Assembly: GCA_963665455.1 (NCBI GenBank)
Contig: OY762279.1
Coordinates: 1 to 64,000 of the forward strand
Origin: VXNE01 sp963665455
Lineage (GTDB): Bacteria; Pseudomonadota; Gammaproteobacteria; Pseudomonadales; Azotimanducaceae
Direction: 5' to 3'
Length of the DNA: 64,000 nt
The notes beneath the pieces were generated by a model that worked only from the letters and a program-made list of their open reading frames with translations, made no database searches and was not told the origin of the DNA. This document shows positions 37,314 to 45,617 of this stretch, piece by piece. The position numbers and the translations under genes were made by a program. Each line of letters begins with the position of its first letter. The stretch's first letter is position 1.

Positions 37314-38609
37314 ATGTTCCTCCGGTTCGCCATATCGAACTACTGTTCGATACACGAGTCGCAAGCGCTGTCATTCGTGGCCTCCTCCCTCAAGGATCGA
37401 GACGACGGCCTCATTGAGTGCACTGCAGCTCCATCCGGATCGATCATTCCAGCGATCGTAATCTATGGTCCAAACGCTTCAGGGAAAACCAGCCTCGTTA
37501 CGGCGATACAGTTCGCACAAGGCGCGATTTTGCACTCGCATGCTAAGGGGGATAGCAAGGGCGGTGTCCCGCGCCAGCCCTTTAAGCTTGATCCTCGGGC
37601 CGCTTCCGAGCCCACACGCTGTGAGATTGACTTTGTTCTGAATGGGATGCGGCATCACTATGGTTTCACTGCGACTTCAGAGGAGTTCGAATCAGAGTGG
37701 CTTTACTACTTCCCAAGTTCGCATAGAAGGAGGCTCTTTGAAAGAGAGGGCGGCCAGTTCCTCTTCGGCCGAGACTTGGGCGGCCACAACACAGTCATCT
37801 CGAATTTGACTAGACCCAACAGCCTATTTGTCTCCACTGCCGCCCAAAACAGGCACGCGTACCTGTCTAAAGTCGTCGACCTCTTCCGCTCGATTCGATT
37901 CGTCCGTAACGTCGATGTGCCTGGCGCTGCTGCGATATCCAAACTGAACGAGGAGGGCGGCATGGACGGTCGAGTTATCGCCTTCCTTCGGAACGCTGGC
38001 ACCGGCGTCGTGAACTACAAACGCCACGAGGTTGAGACTTCCGAGACGGAGCGATTGATCGGTCGAGAGGTTTTCGATCTCTTCCGGCGGATTACGGATT
38101 TGGGAGACGAACTTCCGGATCCGCAGGACACAAAGGTAATATACGAGCTCACCCATCGTGCTTCCGATGGAGAACTCGTCCCACTCGACCTGAACGAAGA
38201 GAGTGCGGGAACGAGACGCCTGCTGCTCGTGCTTGGCGAAGCATACAGGGCGATTGACCATGGTAGCTTACTGGTAGTGGATGAACTAGATGCGAGCCTC
38301 CACACGCACGTCTGCGAAGCCGTCCTTAGGATATTCTGCCACGCCGCGCACAACCCTCTTGGTGCGCAGTTAGTAGCTACTACACATGACACGAACGTCA
38401 TGAGTCGCTCTATCGGGCAACCCGAAGGACTGCTGCGGCGTGACGAAATCTGGTTTGTTGGGAAGAGCGACGTCGGGGCAACGGAGGTTTATCCACTAAC
38501 CGACTTCAGTAGCCGCAAGGACGACAACTTCGAGCGGGGATATCTTGAAGGTCGGTTCGGAGCGGTTCCCTTTGATGATCCTGAGGTGGAACGTGGCGAA
38601 GCGGGCTAG
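37314..38609 (+). CDS. rloA: RloA-like AAA ATPase of a RloAB (AbiL-type) defence pair
   Basis: 431 aa from the ATG at 37314 (FLRFAISNYCSIHESQALSF). SMC/OLD-like ATPase: Walker A GPNASGKT at 52-59, Walker B LLVVDELDAS with Asp323-Glu324, and the switch His358 in ATTHDTN. The first strand, FRFxNYxSI-type, is typical of the RloA/AbiLi group. AbiL of Lactococcus and RloAB, first noted inside type I restriction loci, give phage resistance by abortive infection. The reading frame overlaps rloB by 17 bp. Its composition is AT-richer than all flanking genes, with many codons ending in A or T, a sign of recent transfer. Confidence 0.85.
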   Translation: MFLRFAISNYCSIHESQALSFVASSLKDRDDGLIECTAAPSGSIIPAIVIYGPNASGKTSLVTAIQFAQGAILHSHAKGDSKGGVPRQPFKLDPRAASEPTRCEIDFVLNGMRHHYGFTATSEEFESEWLYYFPSSHRRRLFEREGGQFLFGRDLGGHNTVISNLTRPNSLFVSTAAQNRHAYLSKVVDLFRSIRFVRNVDVPGAAAISKLNEEGGMDGRVIAFLRNAGTGVVNYKRHEVETSETERLIGREVFDLFRRITDLGDELPDPQDTKVIYELTHRASDGELVPLDLNEESAGTRRLLLVLGEAYRAIDHGSLLVVDELDASLHTHVCEAVLRIFCHAAHNPLGAQLVATTHDTNVMSRSIGQPEGLLRRDEIWFVGKSDVGATEVYPLTDFSSRKDDNFERGYLEGRFGAVPFDDPEVERGEAG

Positions 38610-39237
38610 ACGGGGCGTTCCCGATCTCCGTCGGCGTAGGTCGTCCCGGGAGCCGCGAAAGAAGTTCCTGCTATTTTGTGAAGGAAAGAACACTGAACCC
38701 CTTTATTTCGAGGCGATTGGGCGGTCATGCGCGAGTACGTTAGTCGACATTAGGAGTGTTCGTGCCGCGGGGGTGCCGCAAACGATTGCCGAAAGGGCCA
38801 CGGACCATATACGCTCGTTACCTCGGCGTCGAAAGCACTCTTTCGAGGAGAGAGACCAAGTTTGGGCTGTGTTTGATCGTGATGAGCACGAACGTTTCGA
38901 AGATGCTGTGCGGCGTTGCTGGGAGGGCGGTGTACAAGTGGCGCGGTCGAACCCATGCTTCGAGCTTTGGCTGCTACTGCACGAACGAGACTTCGACGCG
39001 GTGCTGGACCGCCATCAGATGCAAAGGGAACTTGCTAGAGTCCGGCCGGACTACGATAAGAACGGGTCGAAGAGTCTTGACTTTGACGATTTGATCCTGG
39101 GGGTTGGGGCGGCGGAAGATCGTGCCCGAACGCAGTTGAGTCGCCGTGCGGAAGAGGGTGTTCCATACAACAACCCCTCAACGACGGTTGGCAAGTTAGT
39201 TGCTGCGATTAGAGTTGCGGATGCGAAGTCTCGTTGA
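38593..39237 (+). CDS. rloB: RloB family protein (Toprim-like), partner of RloA
   Basis: 214 aa from the GTG at 38593, which has GAGG 6 bp upstream; an ATG at 38575 lacks a ribosome site. KKFLLFCEGKNTEPLYFEA carries the Toprim-type Glu30, and VWAVFDRDEHERF carries the DxD (Asp95, Asp97). The block ARSNPCFELWLLLHE is diagnostic of RloB. The fold suggests a metal-dependent nuclease whose activity may be governed by RloA, as in other OLD-like/Toprim pairs; this is inference. The same AT-rich composition continues to about 39.3 kb. Confidence 0.86.
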   Translation: MAKRARRGVPDLRRRRSSREPRKKFLLFCEGKNTEPLYFEAIGRSCASTLVDIRSVRAAGVPQTIAERATDHIRSLPRRRKHSFEERDQVWAVFDRDEHERFEDAVRRCWEGGVQVARSNPCFELWLLLHERDFDAVLDRHQMQRELARVRPDYDKNGSKSLDFDDLILGVGAAEDRARTQLSRRAEEGVPYNNPSTTVGKLVAAIRVADAKSR

Positions 39238-39379
39238 CGGATTCACTGGAGTGGCCTTAAGTGTACTTGTCGAGCGGAGACTAGTACTTCCAAGGATCAG
39301 ATCCTGCATGACCTCCGGCCTCGTCGGACTTGACCAGTCCTTGCTTTGGCGATGCTCCTGACCGCGGGGCACTCTGGCC

Positions 39380-40558
39380 TCACCGCAGCAGCTCGACCCA
39401 ATGCACCACCGGCGTGTCAGTCGCCTCCGCGAGGTGCATCTGGCAACCGATGTTCCCGGTCGCGACCGCGTCCGGACCATGCTCCGTCAATGCGGCGGCC
39501 TTCCGATCCCGCAACGTCGACGAGATCCTAGGCTGTAGGAGCGAGTATGACCCAGCGGAGCCGCAGCATAGATGCGCCTCGCGTACGGGGGCCAGCTCGT
39601 ACCCAGCGTCCGTCAGTAGCCTCTCGACAAGCCCCGCAATCTTCTGCCCATGCTGCAACGTGCAAGGCGCATGCCACGCCACGCGGTCGATGTCGGGCCG
39701 TTTCTCGAACGTGAAGTCGGCCAGCAACTCGGCAACGTCGTGCATCTTGGCCCCGAACTCCTGCGCGGGCTTCCCGTACAACGGATCATCCCCGAGCAAG
39801 TGCCCGTAGTCCTTCAGCGTGACGCCGCACCCGGTCGCCGTCGAGACGATGCGGTCCGCGCTTCGCCAGTCCACCTCGTCGAGATTGCGCCGCATGGCGG
39901 TCCGCCCGTCCTCCACGTCGCCAAGGTGCAGGGCGAGCGCACCACAGCAGCCCTCCTTGGCGTCGGTGCGGACGGACAGGCCCCGGCTGGTCAACAAACT
40001 TACCAGGTGCCGGTTGGTCTCCGGGGTCGTCACCCGCTGGACGCAGCCTTGCAGCAGGAGAACGTCTCCGCTGCCACCTGCCGCCTCCTCCGCTTCCGGC
40101 CGCCGGATCAGGCTCCGCAGACGTTTCGGGGCAAACCGCCGGAACGTCGCGCCAAGCTGAAGCCAGCGCCGCAGCCACTTGGGCGACGCGATCACGTCCT
40201 TGAGCCAGCGACGCACGAGGCGTTCCGTCCAGGGCCGCTTGAGGCCGTCTTCAACGAATCCGCGCCCGATCTCCAGCAATTCGCCGTAGCGCACGCCGGA
40301 AGGGCAGGTCGTCTCGCAGGCGCGGCAGGTGAGACAGCGGTCGAGGTGCGCCCGTGCGGTGGCGTTGGGCGTCCCGGCCTCGAACATCTCCTTCATGAGG
40401 TAGATGCGGCCGCGGGGTCCGTCGAGTTCGTCGCCGAGCACCTGGTAGGTGGGGCAGGTGGCGTTACACATGCCGCAGTGCACGCAACTGCGCAGAATGG
40501 CATCGGCGCGCGGGCCTTCGGGCCGGGCCAGGAAGTCGGGGGCGAGTTCAGTCCGCAT
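39380..40558 (-). CDS. glcF: Glycolate oxidase iron-sulfur subunit GlcF
   Basis: 392 aa. Carries electrons from the GlcDE flavoprotein during glycolate oxidation to glyoxylate. Two 4Fe-4S motifs are present: CVHCGMCNATCP (Cys25, 28, 31, 35) and CLTCRACETTCP. The C-terminal half has CCG-type motifs (EGCCGALALHLG and HLCCGSAGSYSL) as in LutA/GlcF proteins. It starts inside the last 11 bp of glcE, third in a glcD-glcE-glcF operon on the minus strand. Its stop is 142 bp from the end of the convergent rloB island. Confidence 0.94.
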   Translation of the reverse strand: MRTELAPDFLARPEGPRADAILRSCVHCGMCNATCPTYQVLGDELDGPRGRIYLMKEMFEAGTPNATARAHLDRCLTCRACETTCPSGVRYGELLEIGRGFVEDGLKRPWTERLVRRWLKDVIASPKWLRRWLQLGATFRRFAPKRLRSLIRRPEAEEAAGGSGDVLLLQGCVQRVTTPETNRHLVSLLTSRGLSVRTDAKEGCCGALALHLGDVEDGRTAMRRNLDEVDWRSADRIVSTATGCGVTLKDYGHLLGDDPLYGKPAQEFGAKMHDVAELLADFTFEKRPDIDRVAWHAPCTLQHGQKIAGLVERLLTDAGYELAPVREAHLCCGSAGSYSLLQPRISSTLRDRKAAALTEHGPDAVATGNIGCQMHLAEATDTPVVHWVELLR

Positions 40559-41642
40559 CGGCCGTCGCGCGGGGGTTCAGGATGCCGTCGGGGTCGAAGG
40601 CCGCCTTCACGCGCTGCATGTACTTGGCGATGGCGGGAGATGCCCGGAGCGGTCCGCCGCCGCCCCACTTTGTCGCGAAGCCCTGGTGTGCGCGGGCTTC
40701 CGTTTGCACGGTGTCGTCGTCGGCGTCCGTCCACCACCACGTTTGGGCCCCGGCCCACTCGATGAGCGCGTCCGGCGCGGCGAACGCGGCACCCCGGGGC
40801 AGAGACAGGCGCCACAAGGTTCCGTCCGCGCGGTCGAAGAAGGGATGCCGGTGGTCCCGCACCGCGTCGAAGAACCCGTCGTCCTCTGGCGCGATGTCGA
40901 GACCGAGCGCGTCGCGGGCATGCCGAACGCCGGCCGGGCTGCCGGCCAGGCGGATGCGCAGCACGCCATCCACGTGGCACGTCGCCGTGACGGGCAGGGG
41001 CGCCCGCAGGATGCCGCGCACGATGGCGGCGCCTGCGTCGGCGGTGCAGGGCTTGGCGAGGACGGCCACGGCCTCCGGCATCGGCTGCACGCGCATGCTC
41101 ACCTGCAGCAGTAGCCCGAGCGTGCCGAACGCGCCGGTCATGAGCCGCGACACGTCGTATCCGGCCACGTTCTTCAGCACTTGGCCCCCGAAAGCCAAAC
41201 GTTCGCCCAGGCCGTTGACCACGTGGACGCCGAGCACGGCGTCCCGGACGGAGCCCAGCCAGGGCCGTCCGGGGCCGGCGAGACCCGTGGCCACGGCACC
41301 GCCGACGGTGCCCGAGCCTCCGAACCGGGGTGGATCGCAAGGCAGCATTTGGCCTTGGCCATGCAGCGCCCGGTCGAGTTCGTCGAGCGCCATGCCGCTG
41401 CGCGCCGTGACGACGAGTTCGTCGGGGCGGTAGGCGACGATGCCCGTGTGGCGTAGCGTCGAGAGGCTTGCCGCGGAGGAGGTTGCTGATGGGGCGAGGA
41501 ACGCCTTGCTCCCGGTTCCGCGAATGATGATCGGCGTTTCGGTAGAGCGGGCAGCGGTGATCGCGGCGCGCAGATGCTCCGAGTCGTCGCGCTCCGACGG
41601 TGTGGCCTGCGTGGGCGTCGCGGCGTCTTGGGTCGATTCCAT
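40548..41642 (-). CDS. glcE: Glycolate oxidase FAD-binding subunit GlcE
   Basis: 364 aa. FAD-PCMH-type flavoprotein, shorter than GlcD, as in E. coli. The FAD-binding part includes PIIIRGTGSKAFLAPS, GIVAYRPDELVVTARSGMAL and PPRFGGSGTVGGAVATGLAG. The C-terminal segment ending YMQRVKAAFDPDGILNPRA is the conserved FAD-oxidase end. It is 25 bp after glcD and overlaps glcF by 11 bp. Confidence 0.93.
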   Translation of the reverse strand: MESTQDAATPTQATPSERDDSEHLRAAITAARSTETPIIIRGTGSKAFLAPSATSSAASLSTLRHTGIVAYRPDELVVTARSGMALDELDRALHGQGQMLPCDPPRFGGSGTVGGAVATGLAGPGRPWLGSVRDAVLGVHVVNGLGERLAFGGQVLKNVAGYDVSRLMTGAFGTLGLLLQVSMRVQPMPEAVAVLAKPCTADAGAAIVRGILRAPLPVTATCHVDGVLRIRLAGSPAGVRHARDALGLDIAPEDDGFFDAVRDHRHPFFDRADGTLWRLSLPRGAAFAAPDALIEWAGAQTWWWTDADDDTVQTEARAHQGFATKWGGGGPLRASPAIAKYMQRVKAAFDPDGILNPRATADAD

Positions 41643-41667
41643 CAGCGAATCCGGCGTGCGCCCGCCA

Positions 41668-43122
41668 TCAGAACCGCTCCAACTCGGGATTCGGCAACGC
41701 GCCGCCGTGTACGTGCATTCCGCCGATTTCGGAACATCGTGCGAGGGTCGGAATCGCCTTGCCGGGGTTCATCAATCCGGCGGGGTCGAAGGCGGCCTTC
41801 AGGCGGTGGAATTGATCGAGCTCCCGGGCGTCGAACTGCACGCACATCTGATCGAGCTTCTCGACGCCGACGCCATGCTCCCCCGTCACCGTGCCGCCCA
41901 CGGCCACGCACAGCGTGAGGATGTCGCCGCCTAGGGCCTCGGCCTTCTCGAGCTCGCCGGGGCGCGCGGAGTCGTACAGGATGAGCGGGTGCAGGTTGCC
42001 GTCGCCGGCGTGGAAGACGTTCGCCACGGGCAGTCCATAGCGTTGCGAGAGCGCGGCGATCTCGGCCAGCACGGCGCCGAGTTCGCTGCGGGGGATCGTG
42101 CCGTCCATGCAGTAATAGTCGGGCGCGAGCCGTCCGGCTGCGGGGAACGCCGCCTTGCGCCCGCGCCAGAACGTCTCGCGTTCGGCTTCGGTCGCCGCGA
42201 GGCGGGTCTCCGTGGCGCCGGCGTCGTCTAGGATCGCGCGTACGCGTGCGATGTCCGCCTCCACTTCGGCCTCGATACCGTCGAGCTCGCAGAGCAGGAT
42301 GGCGGCGGCGTCGCGGGGATAACCGGCGTGGGCGAAGTCCTCCGCTGCCTCGATGGCGAGCGCGTCCATCATTTCGAGGCCCGCCGGAATGACGCCTCCC
42401 CGGATGATGGCCGCGACTGCGTCGCCTGCCTGGCGAATATCGTCAAAGGCGGCGAGCAGCACGCGCTTGACCGCGGGCTCCGGCAGCAGCTTGACCACCA
42501 CTTCCGTGACGACGCCCAGCATGCCCTCCGAGCCGATCATGGCGGCGAGCAGGTCGTAGCCCGGGGCGTCGAGGGTCTTGCCGCCGAGCACGAGTTCGTC
42601 GCCCTCGATGGTCTGCACGGTGATGCCGAGCACATTGTGCACCGTCAACCCGTACTTCAGGCAGTGTACGCCCCCCGAGTTCTCGGCCACGTTGCCGCCG
42701 ATACTACAGGCGAGTTGGGACGAGGGATCGGGCGCGTAATAAAGCCCGTGTTCCGCGACGGCTTCGGTGATTGCGAGGTTTGTCACGCCGGGTTGCACGC
42801 GGGCGGTGCAGGTGTCGGTGTCGACCTCGAGCACCTGATTCATCTTCGTCAGCGTCAGGAGCACGCCGTCCGCCAATGGCCGCGCGCCCCCGGAGAGCCC
42901 CGTGCCCGCGCCTCGGGTCACGGTCGGGGTGTTGTGCTCGTGGCAGATGCGCAGGACGGCGCGCACCTGTTCGACCGTCTCCGGCAGCACGACGACCCAT
43001 GGCTTCTGACGGATCGCGGTCAGGCCGTCCGTCTCGAAGGGACCGAGTGCCCGGGTCTCGGTGATGACGCTGGCCGCCGGGAGGCTGCGCTTGAGCAGTT
43101 CGATGACGCGGGGGTCGCGCAT
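41668..43122 (-). CDS. glcD: Glycolate oxidase catalytic subunit GlcD
   Basis: 484 aa FAD-linked oxidase. FAD domain: KPWVVVLPETVEQVRAVLRI, TPTVTRGAGTGLSGGARPLA and SQLACSIGGNVAENSGGVHC. C-terminal domain: FHAGDGNLHPLILYD and GTVTGEHGVGVEKLDQM, the catalytic-His region of the GlcD/lactate dehydrogenase group. It begins the glcDEF operon; no glcC-type regulator is adjacent. The operon recycles photorespiratory or algal glycolate, common in marine heterotrophs. Confidence 0.94.
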   Translation of the reverse strand: MRDPRVIELLKRSLPAASVITETRALGPFETDGLTAIRQKPWVVVLPETVEQVRAVLRICHEHNTPTVTRGAGTGLSGGARPLADGVLLTLTKMNQVLEVDTDTCTARVQPGVTNLAITEAVAEHGLYYAPDPSSQLACSIGGNVAENSGGVHCLKYGLTVHNVLGITVQTIEGDELVLGGKTLDAPGYDLLAAMIGSEGMLGVVTEVVVKLLPEPAVKRVLLAAFDDIRQAGDAVAAIIRGGVIPAGLEMMDALAIEAAEDFAHAGYPRDAAAILLCELDGIEAEVEADIARVRAILDDAGATETRLAATEAERETFWRGRKAAFPAAGRLAPDYYCMDGTIPRSELGAVLAEIAALSQRYGLPVANVFHAGDGNLHPLILYDSARPGELEKAEALGGDILTLCVAVGGTVTGEHGVGVEKLDQMCVQFDARELDQFHRLKAAFDPAGLMNPGKAIPTLARCSEIGGMHVHGGALPNPELERF

Positions 43123-43464
43123 GATGGTTGGGTTCGGGGCTCAGCCGGGCGTTTTGGGCATTGTACGGGTTGCGTGCGGAGGGAGCAGGGTTAAAGGCCG
43201 GCGTAGGACTGCCGGGTGAATGGATCGGAGCCGGGCCGAAGACCGGCCGGACGCGCGAAGGGCGAAAAACGCACAGAACGACGGGCGGATTTCTGGCATG
43301 AATTTTGGTCTGGCTGTGGCACAACGTGGGTTTTGCAGCCGCGTTGCGCCGACCCATGCCGGAAGCCGTCACCGCCATTGGTTTGGTCCCGTCTCCCTTA
43401 CCGGGCTGGCCCGCCTGTGCTAGCGTTCCGCACATCGCGTTGCGGCCCGAAGCGGGAGTTCGCC
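43123..43464. other. Divergent control region between glcD and the Uma2 gene
   Basis: 342 bp with no gene I trust; open frames on both strands are short and lack ribosome sites. It should hold the glcDEF promoter toward the left and the promoter of the Uma2 gene toward the right. No strong operator-like repeat was seen. Confidence 0.5.
43398..43426 (+). promoter_or_regulatory. Candidate promoter of the Uma2 gene
   Basis: TTACCG (43398-43403), 17 bp spacer, TAGCGT (43421-43426) preceded by TGTGC. It is 38 bp before the ATG. Weak match to sigma-70 hexamers; position is what supports it. Confidence 0.3.
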
Positions 43465-44235
43465 ATGTCGGAAGCCGAAGCCGTTCCCGTCCCGGACGAG
43501 GCGAAGACGCCACCGCGCGCCAGACCACGTCCTGCGGCGAAGCCGTCGCTCTACGACTACCCGGCGTCGGACGGTAAGCCGATGGGCGAGACGCCGTGGC
43601 ACCTGCGGGCGATGCTGGAGGCCGTCGGGATGCTGACGGAGTTCTTCCGCGACCGCCCCGACGTCTACGTGGGCGGCAACATGATGATGTACTACGTGGA
43701 GGACGACACCGACACGAGCGTGTCGCCGGACGTGTTCGTGACGTTTGGCGTGCCGAAGCTGCCGGAGCGGCGCGTGTGGCGCACCTGGGTGGAGGGCGGC
43801 CGGTTCGCGGACTTCGTGCTGGAGATGACGTCGGAGAGCTCGAAGCTCAGGGACGCGGGACCGAAGAGGGACCTGTTCGCGCGTTTGGGCGTGCGGGAGT
43901 ACTGGCAGTTCGACCCGGAGGGGAAGTACCTGAATCCGAGGCTGAAGGGCCATCGACTCGACGCGCGGGGTCACTACCAGCCATTGGTTTTGGAGGAACG
44001 CGATGGCTTCCTGTGCCACGGGAGCCTGCTCGGGTTGGAGTTGCGCCTGGAGGGCGGGCGGCTGCGACTCTTCGACCCGGCGCGGCGGGAGTACCTGCGC
44101 ACCCAGGAAGAGGAGCGTCGCGCCCGCGAGCACGAGGAACGGGAGCGCCGCAAGGTGGAGGCGGCATTCCGGGCAGTCGAAGCAGAGAACGCGGAGCTTA
44201 GGCGGCGGCTGCGTGAACGCGGGAGTGACACGTGA
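43465..44235 (+). CDS. Uma2 family restriction endonuclease-like protein (DUF820)
   Basis: 256 aa. PD-(D/E)xK-like core: SVSPDVFVTFGVP supplies the Asp, and FVLEMTSESSKLRDAGPKRD the ExxS plus distal Lys typical of Uma2. The strand after it, LFARLGVREYWQFDPEGKYL, is also standard. An Arg/Glu-rich coiled coil (about 210-256) ends the protein. Uma2 genes are multicopy in cyanobacteria and many high-GC bacteria; whether they restrict DNA is unknown. A paralogue of the same layout lies at 51.2 kb on the other strand. Confidence 0.88.
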   Translation: MSEAEAVPVPDEAKTPPRARPRPAAKPSLYDYPASDGKPMGETPWHLRAMLEAVGMLTEFFRDRPDVYVGGNMMMYYVEDDTDTSVSPDVFVTFGVPKLPERRVWRTWVEGGRFADFVLEMTSESSKLRDAGPKRDLFARLGVREYWQFDPEGKYLNPRLKGHRLDARGHYQPLVLEERDGFLCHGSLLGLELRLEGGRLRLFDPARREYLRTQEEERRAREHEERERRKVEAAFRAVEAENAELRRRLRERGSDT

Positions 44236-44275
44236 GCGGTACGGGCGCACGCCCAGGTAGCTGGGGAGTGGATTC

Positions 44276-45592
44276 GTGAACACGGTCATCAAGAACGCCC
44301 GCATGGTCAACGAGGGCACCATCACCGAGGGTGACCTGGCGATTCGCGACGGTCGCATTGATCGCATCGGCGGCGTCATCGACGGCGACCGGGAGATCGA
44401 CGCCAACGGCGCGTGGCTGATCCCAGGCATGATCGACGATCAAGTGCACTTCCGGGAGCCCGGCTTCGAGTACAAGGCCGAGATCGCCACGGAGTCCCGC
44501 GCGGCCCTCGCCGGCGGCATCACGAGCTACATGGAGATGCCGAACTGCCTGCCGCAGACGGTGACCGCGGAGGCGCTGGAGGACAAGCATCGCCGCGCCG
44601 CCGCGAAGTCCATGGCGAACTACGCGTTCTACTTCGGGGCGACGAACGACAACCTGGAGGCCATCAAGGCCGTGGATACCTCGCGGGCCTGTGGCGTCAA
44701 GGTGTTCATGGGCGCATCGACCGGGAACATGCTCGTCGACGATCCGGTGACGTTGGACGGCATCTTCGCCTCCACGCCGCTGGTCATCGCGACCCACTGC
44801 GAGGACACGCCGACGATCCTGGCCAACGAGGCGCGGGCGCGGGCCCGCTACGGGGACGACATCCCGTTCGAGGTGCATCCCGAGATCCGCTCGGAAGAGG
44901 CGTGCTGGAAGTCGTCCAGCCTTGCCGTGGAACTCGCGCAGCGCCACGGCAGTCGCCTCCACGTCCTGCACCTGACGACCGCCCGCGAAATGGCGCTGTT
45001 CGAGCCCGGACCGATCGAGGACAAGCGCATCACCGCGGAAGTCTGCGTGCATCACCTCCACTTCGACGCGAGTGCGTACGCGGCGAAGGGCGCGGACATC
45101 AAGTGCAATCCGGCGGTCAAGGACGCGAGCGACCGGGCGGCACTGCGCGCGGCGGTGGCGGAGGACCGCATCGACATCGTGGCGACGGACCATGCGCCAC
45201 ATACGCGGGAGGAGAAGGCGGGATCCTACCTGGAGGCGCCTTCGGGGTTGCCGTTGGTTCAGCACGCGCTGTTGATGCTCTTTGATCTCTTTCCGGTGAC
45301 GACGGTGGTGCAGAAGACGGCTCATGCGCCGGCGTTGCGGTTCGAGGTGCTGGAGCGGGGGTTCCTGCGCGAGGGGTATTGGGCGGATCTGGTGCTGGTC
45401 GACCCGTACGGGCGGACCGTGGTGGATGACGAACCGGTGTTCTATAAGTGTGGCTGGACGCCGTTTTCGGGGGTCACGTTCGGGGCGCGGATCACGCACA
45501 CGTTCTTGAATGGGCGGCTCGTGTATCGGGACGGGGAGGTGGTGGCGATGGAGCCGGGGATGGCGCTGGAGTTTGACCGTGGCTCCCCGTAA
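44276..45592 (+). CDS. pyrC: Dihydroorotase
   Basis: 438 aa from a GTG with GGGGAG upstream. Amidohydrolase that closes carbamoyl aspartate to dihydroorotate in pyrimidine synthesis. Metal-site blocks: IDDQVHFREPGFEYK (about 53-67), GVKVFMGASTGN with the carboxylated Lys, THCEDTP, HVLHLTTAREM, and ATDHAPHTREEK with the catalytic Asp. The first motif reads QVH where most class I enzymes have HVH; this variant is typical of a dihydroorotase subgroup seen for example in Bacteroidetes. Related hydantoinase or allantoinase activity is less likely given REPG and the ATDHAPH block. Confidence 0.85.
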   Translation: MNTVIKNARMVNEGTITEGDLAIRDGRIDRIGGVIDGDREIDANGAWLIPGMIDDQVHFREPGFEYKAEIATESRAALAGGITSYMEMPNCLPQTVTAEALEDKHRRAAAKSMANYAFYFGATNDNLEAIKAVDTSRACGVKVFMGASTGNMLVDDPVTLDGIFASTPLVIATHCEDTPTILANEARARARYGDDIPFEVHPEIRSEEACWKSSSLAVELAQRHGSRLHVLHLTTAREMALFEPGPIEDKRITAEVCVHHLHFDASAYAAKGADIKCNPAVKDASDRAALRAAVAEDRIDIVATDHAPHTREEKAGSYLEAPSGLPLVQHALLMLFDLFPVTTVVQKTAHAPALRFEVLERGFLREGYWADLVLVDPYGRTVVDDEPVFYKCGWTPFSGVTFGARITHTFLNGRLVYRDGEVVAMEPGMALEFDRGSP

Positions 45593-45617
45593 GGGGCGAT
45601 CTGGCGTTCGCCTGTGG

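Noticed and set aside
39285..39320. AGGATC/GATCCT palindrome between rloB and glcF considered as terminator or att site
   Set aside because: Arms overlap with almost no loop, there is no T-run, and no second copy is found at the other end of the island.
43216..43464. N-terminal extension of the first Uma2 protein from GTG 43216
   Set aside because: The added 83 residues are Arg/Pro/Trp-rich and unlike Uma2; a candidate promoter lies inside this stretch, and the ATG at 43465 suits the family.
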